Shown piece after piece: positions 5,304-10,213 of a DNA stretch of 10,213 bases. The first letter of the stretch is position 1. Each line of letters starts with the position of its first letter. The stretch is from Caldifarciminota bacterium (GTDB lineage Bacteria; Hydrothermota; Tepidihabitantia; Tepidihabitantales; Tepidihabitantaceae): contig JAFGQF010000027.1 in assembly GCA_016935775.1 (NCBI GenBank), positions 1 to 10,213 of the forward strand, written 5' to 3'. Below the pieces are notes generated by a model. It saw only the letters and a program-made list of their open reading frames with translations. It made no database searches and was not told the DNA's origin. Both the position numbers and the translations under genes were made by a program.

Positions 5304-6797
5304 GTGGAAGCCGCGATTGCCCGCAGTCTGGACCGGCTGGGCCGGGTCCGTGGCCGGCTGGTCGAATTGGCCGGGGACGGGCTGTACGTGGTTGGCGGCA
5401 CGGTGCGCGATGCGCTGCTGGACCGCGAGCCGACCGACTTCGACTTCGCGGTCCCGGGCTCGGGCGTGGATTTCGCGGGGCGCTTCGCCCGCGAGACCGG
5501 CGGCGCTTTCGTGCCGCTGTCCGAGCCGGACGACGAGGCCCGGGTCGTGCTGGCCGGCCGGACCTTCGACTTTGTCGGCCTGGGTGCGGGTACGATTGAC
5601 GACGACCTGAGGCGCCGGGATTTCACCATCAACGCGTTGGGCTGCCTGGTGACGGCCACCGGGGTCGGTGATTTGCTGGACCCGACCGGTGGTCGGCAGG
5701 ACCTGGCGGCACGCGTCATCCGGCCGGCCTCGGACGGCGCGCTGGCATCCGACCCGTTGCGCCTGCTGCGCGCGGCCCGGTTCGCGCTGGAACTGGGGAT
5801 GGTGGTCGACGATGCGGTATTCGAGCAGGGGCGGAAGGTGAGCCTGCGCCGGGTGGCGGGCGAGCGGGTCGGCGCCGAGTTGTTGCGGGTGCTGGAACAG
5901 CCGGGCGGCGCCGGCTGGCTGGACCGGCTGGACAGGCTGGGGCGGCTGGCCGAGTTGCTGCCCGGGTTCGAGCCGGTGCTGGAGGACCCGAAGCTCAGGG
6001 GCCATTCCTTCCGGACGATGCACAAGGTCGAGGAAATCTGTCACGGCGAAACGTTCTTCAGCCGGTTCGGCCCGGAGTACGAGCAGTACTTCGACCGTTG
6101 GGGCGCGGATGAGCAAGTGGCGAATGACGAGTGCCGAGTGACGAATGAGACCCGGCCGGAGACCAGGGAGGTGACGACCGATGCGGTCCGCAACCCGGGC
6201 TGGCCGTTTCGCCGGGCGCTGCTCAAGCTGGCCGGACTGCTGCATGACTTCGCCAAGCCCGAGACCCGGTTCGAGACGGTCGGCGGCGAGGTGCATTTTT
6301 ACGGCCACGACAGCCTGGGGGCGCGGGCCGCGGCCCGGGTCTGCCACCAGCGGCTGCGGCTGGCCCGGCACCAGGTGAAGATGGTCCGGACGCTGGTGCA
6401 GGAGCACATGCGGCTGCATTTGCTGGCGACCGGGCCGGAGCTAAGCGACCGGGCGGTTCGCCGGTTCTTCCGCGATCTGGGCGAGGAGGCGTTCGGGATG
6501 ATGATCATCTGCTACGCCGACGGCTGGGCGACCGCGGGCAAGACCTACCACCTCGAAGACGCCATCACCCGGATGATCGGGCAGAAGCGGGCCGAGGATG
6601 CCCAGTCCCGGGTCGAGCGACTGGTCACCGGCCACGACCTGATCGCGCTGGGCCTCAGGCCCGGCCCGGCGTTCAAGGTGATCCTGCGGGAGCTCGAGGA
6701 CCTGCAGATCGAGGGCAAGATAACCAGCCGCGAGCAGGGGCTGGAGTACGTGAAGACCAACCTGCCCGGGCTGTCGGGAAGCGCGAATGGCGAGTGA
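5304..6797 (+). CDS. cca: CCA-adding enzyme / poly(A) polymerase family nucleotidyltransferase with HD domain
   Basis: 497 aa. Class II family: adds CCA (or AMP) to tRNA 3' ends. Seen: nucleotidyltransferase signature YVVGGTVRDALLD (28-40), metal-binding Asp pair in TDFDFAV (44-50), RRRDFTINALG (103-113) and DPLRLLRAARF (150-160), then an HD-type domain with LLHDFAKPETR (312-322), FYGHDSLGA (332-340) and EHMRLHLL (367-374). CCA versus poly(A) activity cannot be told, but the nearby tRNA-Gly lacks an encoded CCA, so such an enzyme is needed. The GTG at 5304 is chosen because it starts just before the family homology and directly after a promoter; the open frame back to 5085 is repeat-derived. 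Oddities: residues 268-293 are a polar stretch encoded partly by a heptamer array, and the last four residues (ANGE) plus the stop come from a second array. Confidence 0.93.
   Translation: MEAAIARSLDRLGRVRGRLVELAGDGLYVVGGTVRDALLDREPTDFDFAVPGSGVDFAGRFARETGGAFVPLSEPDDEARVVLAGRTFDFVGLGAGTIDDDLRRRDFTINALGCLVTATGVGDLLDPTGGRQDLAARVIRPASDGALASDPLRLLRAARFALELGMVVDDAVFEQGRKVSLRRVAGERVGAELLRVLEQPGGAGWLDRLDRLGRLAELLPGFEPVLEDPKLRGHSFRTMHKVEEICHGETFFSRFGPEYEQYFDRWGADEQVANDECRVTNETRPETREVTTDAVRNPGWPFRRALLKLAGLLHDFAKPETRFETVGGEVHFYGHDSLGARAAARVCHQRLRLARHQVKMVRTLVQEHMRLHLLATGPELSDRAVRRFFRDLGEEAFGMMIICYADGWATAGKTYHLEDAITRMIGQKRAEDAQSRVERLVTGHDLIALGLRPGPAFKVILRELEDLQIEGKITSREQGLEYVKTNLPGLSGSANGE
6120..6149 (+). 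repeat. Heptamer array inside cca (copy 1)
   Basis: Four 7-bp units GAATGAC, GAGTGCC, GAGTGAC, GAATGAG (6122-6149) preceded by GC. Translated in the cca frame as ANDECRVTNE (residues 273-282), in the variable segment just before the HD domain. Two weaker units (6108-6121) may extend it upstream. The array equals copy 2 at 26 of 30 positions without gaps. Confidence 0.75.
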
Positions 6798-6812
6798 CGA
6801 TTGTCGAATGAG
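6783..6812 (+). repeat. Heptamer array at the end of cca (copy 2)
   Basis: Four units GAATGGC, GAGTGAC, GATTGTC, GAATGAG (6785-6812) preceded by GC. In the cca frame it reads ANGE and then TGA, so the array provides the last four codons and the stop, and runs 15 bp on into the gap before the radical SAM gene. Same reading frame as copy 1. Confidence 0.75.
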
Positions 6813-6839
6813 CCGGTCGCCCGGATCCGCGGCGGCGAG

Positions 6840-7772
6840 ATGATCCGGTCAAGCTATGTTTACGGGCCGGTGCCGTCGCGGCGGCTGGGCCTGTCACTCG
6901 GGGTCAGTATCATCCCCCGCAAGACCTGCACGATTGACTGCGTCTACTGCCAGTGCGGCCGGACCACGCGCCGGACCCTGAAGCGCGAGCCGTTCTACCC
7001 GGTCGAGGATATCGTCGAGCAGGTTCGCCAGGCGGTCGCGACCCACGAACTCGACTTCATCACCTTTTCGGGCGAGGGCGAGCCGACCTTGAACTCGGAC
7101 ATCGGCCGGCTGATTCGTCGGTTCAAGGCCGAGTTCCGCGTGCCGGTCGCGGTGATCACCAATTCCACGTTGATGACCGACCCGGCGGTGCGGCGTGCGC
7201 TGTACCGGGCCGACCTGGTGGTGCCGTCGCTGGACGCGGCCGACCAGGCGACCTTCCGCAAGGTCAACCGGGCGCACCAGGGCCTCGTGGTCGAGGATAT
7301 CATCCAAAGCCTCGTGACATTCCGGCGGCACTTCCGGGGCAGGATGTGGCTCGAGGTGATGCTCGTGCGGGACGTGAACGACGCGCCGGCCCACGTCGTG
7401 AAGCTGCGGCAGGCGGCGTGGCGGATCCGGCCCGACCGGGTGCACCTGAACACCGTTGTCCGGCCGCCCGCCGAGAGCTGGGCCGGGCCGCTGGACCGGG
7501 ATGACCTGGAGCAGGTCCGCGTCCTTTTCGGGCCGGGTACCGAAATAGCCGATTCGGCACTGCGCCGGGCCAAGCGTCGGACCGGGCAGGACCCGGAGCG
7601 GGCGATCTACGAACTGGTGCGCAACCGGCCGGTGACCTTTGCCGACATGGAGCGCTCGCTCGGCATCGACCCAAGGTTGTTGAAACCGGCCCTCGGCCGG
7701 TTGCTGAAACAGCGGCGCGTGCGGCGGGTCCGGTTCTGGGGCAAGGAGTTCTTCGAGCCCCCGGGCGCGTAG
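6840..7772 (+). CDS. Radical SAM protein with C-terminal winged-helix region
   Basis: 310 aa. N-terminus YVYGPVPSRRLGLSLGVSII (6-25), then the CxxxCxxC cluster motif CTIDCVYC (C30, C34, C37) that binds the [4Fe-4S] cluster and S-adenosylmethionine; FSGEGEPTLN follows as the glycine-rich SAM-binding strand. The type is the small radical SAM group in COG0731 (Fe-S oxidoreductases related to wyosine synthesis enzymes), substrate unknown in bacteria. Residues about 258-305 (PVTFADMERSLGIDPRLLKP ... RVRFWGKEFF) look like a winged helix, common in this group. The ATG at 6840 is preferred to a TTG at 6801, which lies inside the heptamer array and adds 13 non-conserved residues; GGCGG lies shortly before the ATG. 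The gene lies 42 bp after cca, probably in the same transcript. Confidence 0.88.
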   Translation: MIRSSYVYGPVPSRRLGLSLGVSIIPRKTCTIDCVYCQCGRTTRRTLKREPFYPVEDIVEQVRQAVATHELDFITFSGEGEPTLNSDIGRLIRRFKAEFRVPVAVITNSTLMTDPAVRRALYRADLVVPSLDAADQATFRKVNRAHQGLVVEDIIQSLVTFRRHFRGRMWLEVMLVRDVNDAPAHVVKLRQAAWRIRPDRVHLNTVVRPPAESWAGPLDRDDLEQVRVLFGPGTEIADSALRRAKRRTGQDPERAIYELVRNRPVTFADMERSLGIDPRLLKPALGRLLKQRRVRRVRFWGKEFFEPPGA

Positions 7773-7843
7773 CCGCCGGTTTGAACCCACTTCCACGCCG
7801 TAACATACCGTTCCGAAACAACTTAGCCGGCACCCCGGCCAAC

Positions 7844-7871
7844 TTGACACTTGAGTGCCGATACCTAACAT
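7844..7871 (+). promoter_or_regulatory. Candidate promoter upstream of the tRNA-Gly locus
   Basis: TTGACA (7844-7849, perfect), a 16-bp spacer and TAACAT (7866-7871); predicted start near 7878. The rest of the gap after the radical SAM gene (7773-7939) shows only a weak GCCGG/CCGGC hairpin near 7825-7840 and a small GTTCG/CGAAC inverted repeat near 7894-7910. Transcripts would cover the broken tRNA copy and the intact tRNA. Confidence 0.6.
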
Positions 7872-7939
7872 ATTGTGATTGAAGGGGCGCAAGTGTTCGG
7901 TTCACTCGAACCCTTGACCCCTCGACCCCGAATCTGGAC

Positions 7940-7977
7940 GCGGCCATACCTCAGGGGTAGAGCTCCGGCTTCCCAAG
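7940..7977 (+). pseudogene. 5' half of a tRNA-Gly(CCC), truncated after the anticodon loop
   Basis: The 38 bp match positions 8048-8085 of the intact tRNA-Gly with one mismatch (C at 7949 for G at 8057, which breaks a D-stem pair). It covers the acceptor 5' strand, D arm and anticodon arm up to the first base of the 3' anticodon strand, then diverges; there is no T arm and no 3' acceptor strand, so it cannot fold as a tRNA. Direct repeat of the intact gene at a distance of 108 bp. Confidence 0.85.
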
Positions 7978-8001
7978 CTCCCTAACGGGTACTTGGGAAG
8001 C
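7968..8001 (+). other. Hairpin built from the tRNA anticodon arm and its inverted copy
   Basis: GCTTCCCAAG (7968-7977, end of the tRNA fragment) is followed after 14 nt by its exact complement CTTGGGAAGC (7992-8001). Inside the loop CCC/GGG (7980-7982, 7987-7989) can pair around TAAC, giving a nested stem. The right arm is equally complementary to the anticodon loop of the intact tRNA at 8076-8085. It could be a terminator-like stem, a small antisense to the tRNA, or just the scar of an inverted duplication. Confidence 0.7.
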
Positions 8002-8047
8002 GGGTCCGGCAGAGTTCTGACGGTGCAGTTGCGGTACGAGGGATTAT

Positions 8048-8118
8048 GCGGCCATAGCTCAGGGGTAGAGCTCCGGCTTCCCAAGCCGGCGACACGGGTT
8101 CGAATCCCGTTGGCCGCT
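8048..8118 (+). tRNA. tRNA-Gly (anticodon CCC)
   Basis: 71 nt fold cleanly: acceptor GCGGCCA/TGGCCGC, D stem GCTC/GAGC, anticodon stem CCGGC/GCCGG with loop TTCCCAA (anticodon CCC at 8080-8082, reads GGG), T stem ACGGG/CCCGT with loop TTCGAAT, and discriminator T at 8118 as expected for bacterial tRNA-Gly. The 3' CCA is not encoded and must be added, consistent with the cca-type gene upstream. Confidence 0.97.
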
Positions 8119-8129
8119 CTGTGGCAGTT

Positions 8130-8150
8130 GCCGGGCCGACCGGGCCCGGC
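8130..8150 (+). terminator. GC hairpin after tRNA-Gly, possible terminator
   Basis: Perfect 8-bp stem GCCGGGCC/GGCCCGGC with a 5-nt loop GACCG, 11 bp after the tRNA. No T-run follows, so it may instead protect or help process the tRNA 3' end, or let part of the transcription through to the downstream genes, which have no promoter of the type seen elsewhere. Confidence 0.45.
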
Positions 8151-8187
8151 CGGTACAAGCAGACCATCCGAAACGTTCGGAGGTGTT

Positions 8188-9003
8188 ATGAAGCGAATGC
8201 TGTTCTTGCTGGTCCTGTCCGTTGTGTGCGTGCCGCTCGCGGCCGACACGCTCGATTTCTCCCGTTACACCGCGGTCGTCACCGTGACCGAGAGCCGCAA
8301 TATCGAAGTGATGGCAACCGACCGGCTTGCCGACCGCGCCCGCGAAGTTATCCGCCGGTCGGCCTGGGACCGTGACTACACCGTCGCCGATTTCCTGGCC
8401 GCCCACACCAAGTATTCCAACCGGTTCGACCGGATGACATTCGATTCCTACCGGGGCGAGACCAAGTTCCGCTCGGATGGTGGGCTGACGGTCGATTTCG
8501 AGTACCCGCTCGCGGGCTCGGTGCTCGAGCTGCTGCTGCCCGAGCCGGGCGAGGCGCGGCTTTTGGGCCGGGTCGCTTGCCCTTGCTGCGGCCAGGAATG
8601 GCCCGAGGGCAGGGAAGTGCCGGACGGGGTGGCGTTGGTCCCGCTCGAGGACGAGAACACGCCCCAGTACACCGGTATCCTGGTTGACGCGCGCGGGCTG
8701 GGCTGGCAACCGGCGCTGTTTCCACGGGTGGTCACCCGGGCCGGCGCTGTCGCGGCCGGGCCGGAGTTCGCAAGCCGCCGCGAGCTGGCGGAGCGCGGGC
8801 TGGTGGGCCTGTACCCGACCCGCAACGACGCGCTGATGGGTGACAGGACCGGCTCGAACCCGCTGGTGGTCCGGGCGCTGGACATCGCCGGGTACAACGG
8901 CTGCGACCTGGTGGTGTCGGACGAGGACGCGGCCCGCATCCACGGCTCGAAGCTCAATATCCAGCACCTGGCCGAGTGCCGGGTCGGGTTCCTGGTCGAC
9001 TGA
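8188..9003 (+). CDS. Secreted protein of unknown function with CPCCG motif
   Basis: 271 aa. Residues 1-19 are a signal peptide (MKRMLFLLVLSVVCVPLAA, Ala-x-Ala type site), so the protein is exported. The mature part has a single cysteine cluster, ACPCCGQEWPEG (130-141), which could hold a metal or form a disulfide, and a C-terminal part YTGILVDARGLGWQPALFPRVVT (161-183) ending LVVSDEDAARI ... RVGFLVD. The TGILVDARGLG...PALFPRV pattern recalls C-terminal segments of some LPP20/FlgT-like envelope proteins, but I cannot assign a family. The ATG at 8188 is fixed by the signal peptide and a GGAGG four bases upstream; a short inverted repeat CCGAA/TTCGG (8168-8180) overlaps that site. First gene of a tight four-gene run; its stop overlaps the next start by one base. 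Confidence 0.85.
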   Translation: MKRMLFLLVLSVVCVPLAADTLDFSRYTAVVTVTESRNIEVMATDRLADRAREVIRRSAWDRDYTVADFLAAHTKYSNRFDRMTFDSYRGETKFRSDGGLTVDFEYPLAGSVLELLLPEPGEARLLGRVACPCCGQEWPEGREVPDGVALVPLEDENTPQYTGILVDARGLGWQPALFPRVVTRAGAVAAGPEFASRRELAERGLVGLYPTRNDALMGDRTGSNPLVVRALDIAGYNGCDLVVSDEDAARIHGSKLNIQHLAECRVGFLVD

Positions 9004-9317
9004 TGCGCGCGATTGCCCTGCTGGCGGTCGCGCTCGCCCTGGCCGCCGGGTGCGGCGGACCGAAGGACCCGCTTGCCGGGGTCAAGGCCGATTACCCGGG
9101 CGCGGATGAGTACATCACCTGGCAGAAGTACCTGCTGGTCCGCTGGCCGGCGGACGAGGAGAGCGGCGACCAGCGCGCGGTCCTGCTCCGGTGGGAGGAG
9201 AAGGCGTGGTCCGAGGTTGCCCGAAGCGACGACGGGTTCGTGCGGGCGCGCGAGTTGATGACCTGGATACCGGAACTGGACGAGTCCGGAGTCGCGGCCT
9301 TCGGGCTGCATCACTGA
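9003..9317 (+). CDS. Small lipoprotein of unknown function
   Basis: 104 aa. The start is the ATG that shares one base with the upstream stop (TGATG). MRAIALLAVALALAAGC is a lipoprotein signal, with lipobox AAGC and Cys at residue 17; GGPKDP follows, then a short acidic domain with WQKYLLVRWP and VLLRWEEKAW motifs and C-terminal FGLHH. No recognisable family. Coupling to the secreted protein before it suggests they act together in the envelope. Confidence 0.85.
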   Translation: MRAIALLAVALALAAGCGGPKDPLAGVKADYPGADEYITWQKYLLVRWPADEESGDQRAVLLRWEEKAWSEVARSDDGFVRARELMTWIPELDESGVAAFGLHH

Positions 9318-9327
9318 GGAGGACCCG

Positions 9328-9741
9328 ATGCCCTGGTACGGCTACATCCACCCGGTGCTGGCAATCGTCACGATGGTCTACGGGGTCAAGATTGCCCAGA
9401 TCAGCGTCGCCCGGCTGCTGGAATGGGACTTCCCGCTGCGCCAGCAGCGCAACCGGACCGTCATCTTCTTCCTGCTCGTCATCGCCAACCTCGTGCTCGG
9501 CTTCCTGGTCAACTCGCTGCTGCGCGGTCAGGGACGGGGGGTCAACCTGACCTTCCACCTGCCGCTGGCGATAATCATCTGCGTGCTGGCGTTGCTGGCC
9601 ACGCTGGTGACATTCGCCCGGCCGCGCCAGCCGGGCGAGGTTCCGGGCCTGATGAAGTTCCATCCCTGGCTGGTGGTGCTGCCGGTGGTCGGGATAATGA
9701 CCGCCGGGTTCATCGGCCTGCTGGCGGCGTTCGGCGTCTAG
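9328..9741 (+). CDS. Four-helix membrane protein, tentatively DUF4079/cytochrome b561-like
   Basis: 137 aa with four probable membrane helices at about 6-28, 44-65, 76-96 and 112-135. His residues sit at the start of helix 1 (YIHPVLA, H8), helix 3 (TFHLPLA, H77) and helix 4 (KFHPWLVV, H112), a layout like heme-binding cytochrome b561-type or DUF4079 proteins; heme binding is inference, as three His are not a full set of two pairs. A ribosome-binding site GGAGG (9318-9322) follows directly on the stop of the lipoprotein gene and is 5 nt from the ATG. Only 10 bp separate it from the upstream gene, so it is co-transcribed. Confidence 0.85.
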   Translation: MPWYGYIHPVLAIVTMVYGVKIAQISVARLLEWDFPLRQQRNRTVIFFLLVIANLVLGFLVNSLLRGQGRGVNLTFHLPLAIIICVLALLATLVTFARPRQPGEVPGLMKFHPWLVVLPVVGIMTAGFIGLLAAFGV

Positions 9742-9760
9742 CCGGCACTTCCTTGCCGGC
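9741..9760 (+). other. Hairpin spanning the stop/start junction before endonuclease III
   Basis: GCCGGCA (9741-9747) and TGCCGGC (9754-9760) form a perfect 7-bp stem with a 6-nt loop. The stem begins with the last base of the upstream TAG and includes two bases of the proposed TTG start, so it could either end the upstream transcript or limit translation of nth. Confidence 0.5.
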
Positions 9761-10213
9761 GGTCCCGAAGGACAATCTCGGCTCCATCGTCCGGGCGCTG
9801 CGGAGGAGCTACGCCCGCGGCGACGCGCCGGTGAAGCGGATGCCGACACGCGACCCGTTCCGGGTGCTCGTCTCCTGCATCCTCTCCACCCGCACCCAGG
9901 ACCCGGTGACCGCGGCCGCGTCGGAACGGCTGCTGGCGCGCGCGCCCGACGCCGCGAAGCTGGCCCGGCTGAAGCCTGCGGCAATCGAGCGGCTCATTTA
10001 CCCGGTCGGGTTCTACCGAACCAAGGCGAAGCTGCTTCCCGACGTCGGCCGGCTGCTGCTCGACCGCTGGCAGGGCCGGGTGCCGGCCACGCTTGCGGAA
10101 CTGGTCGAACTGCCCGGGGTCGGGCGCAAGGTGGCGAACATCGTGCTCAGCCAGGGGTTCGGCATCCCGGCAATCGCGGTGGACACCCACGTGCACCGGA
10201 TATCCAACCGGCT
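9753..10213 (+). CDS. nth: Endonuclease III (DNA glycosylase/AP lyase), 5' part
   Basis: 153 codons before the window ends. Base-excision repair enzyme that removes oxidised pyrimidines and cuts at abasic sites. Seen: DPFRVLVSCILSTRTQDPVT (34-53), the helix-hairpin-helix LPGVGRKVANIVLSQ (120-134) with catalytic Lys K126, and AVDTHVHRISNR (142-153) with catalytic Asp D144, in the same K-to-D spacing (18) as E. coli Nth K120/D138. The four Cys of the C-terminal iron-sulfur cluster would lie beyond the window. The TTG at 9753 is chosen because about 34 residues normally precede the DPF motif; the ATG at codon 30 would remove the first helix. No Shine-Dalgarno is visible, and the gene lies 11 bp after the membrane-protein gene. 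Confidence 0.9.
   Translation, partial: MPAVPKDNLGSIVRALRRSYARGDAPVKRMPTRDPFRVLVSCILSTRTQDPVTAAASERLLARAPDAAKLARLKPAAIERLIYPVGFYRTKAKLLPDVGRLLLDRWQGRVPATLAELVELPGVGRKVANIVLSQGFGIPAIAVDTHVHRISNR

Noticed and set aside
5292..6419. 375-codon minus-strand open frame opposite cca
   Set aside because: Antisense shadow; cca motifs are unmistakable on the plus strand.
6801..6839. TTG start adding 13 residues to the radical SAM protein
   Set aside because: It begins inside the heptamer array, has no ribosome-binding site, and the added residues are not part of the family N-terminus.
6894..7892. 332-codon minus-strand open frame opposite the radical SAM gene
   Set aside because: No family features, rich in Pro, Arg and His; the plus frame has the CxxxCxxC motif and the full family pattern.
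7940..8001. Second functional tRNA-Gly or a T-box riboswitch
   Set aside because: No T arm or 3' acceptor strand exists, and there is no T-box sequence or antiterminator; the match is to the tRNA itself, not to a tRNA-sensing leader.
7940..8118. attL/attR of an integrated element at the tRNA
   Set aside because: Only 108 bp separate the copies, no integrase is present, and the duplicated part is the 5' rather than the 3' half.
8059..8967. 302-codon minus-strand open frame opposite the secreted protein
   Set aside because: It runs through the tRNA gene and lacks any family feature; the plus frame has a signal peptide and good ribosome-binding site.

Overview
This is a GC-rich bacterial chromosome segment. 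A TonB-dependent outer-membrane receptor and two or three signal-peptide or lipobox proteins imply a Gram-negative (diderm) cell. The receptor carries an N-terminal carboxypeptidase-like domain, a type common in the Bacteroidota/FCB group. Together with many dispersed micro-repeats and leaderless-looking promoters, this suggests a little-studied, perhaps uncultured lineage. That placement is inference; no 16S gene or other taxonomic marker is present.

Layout. 1-2338 (minus): a TonB-dependent receptor followed, with a one-base stop/start overlap, by the first 33 codons of a lipoprotein. 2339-2441: a compact divergent promoter region. 2442-4048 (plus): a stand-alone AICAR transformylase (purine synthesis without the IMP cyclohydrolase domain) and a small membrane protein, closed by a 12-bp GC hairpin. 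4109-4624 (minus): a 53-aa YHS metal-binding protein and a thioredoxin-fold protein that appears to start with CTG. 4625-5303: a gene-free interval holding several families of short repeats. 5304-7772 (plus): a CCA-adding-enzyme family protein and a radical SAM protein with a C-terminal helix-turn-helix. 7773-8187: a promoter, a broken tRNA-Gly copy with an unusual hairpin, and an intact tRNA-Gly(CCC). 8188-10213 (plus): a tightly packed run of a secreted protein, a lipoprotein, a four-helix membrane protein and endonuclease III (cut by the window edge).

How the parts relate. The tRNA-Gly gene does not encode its CCA end, so it needs a CCA-adding enzyme like the one encoded 1.3 kb upstream. 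The thioredoxin-fold/YHS pair looks like a thiol and metal handling unit. The receptor and lipoprotein form an outer-membrane uptake pair. The three envelope genes before endonuclease III form a probable operon of unknown purpose.

The most unusual signals are: (i) two related arrays of 7-bp units inside cca, in the same reading frame, one inserted internally and one supplying the stop codon; (ii) a 5' tRNA-Gly half followed by an exact inverted copy of its anticodon region, just upstream of the intact tRNA; (iii) five candidate promoters that all have a TTGA-type -35, exactly 16 bp, and a TAnnnT -10, two of them placed so that transcription would begin at or next to the start codon; (iv) the CTG start. 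I did not find a defence system, prophage, insertion sequence or CRISPR array.
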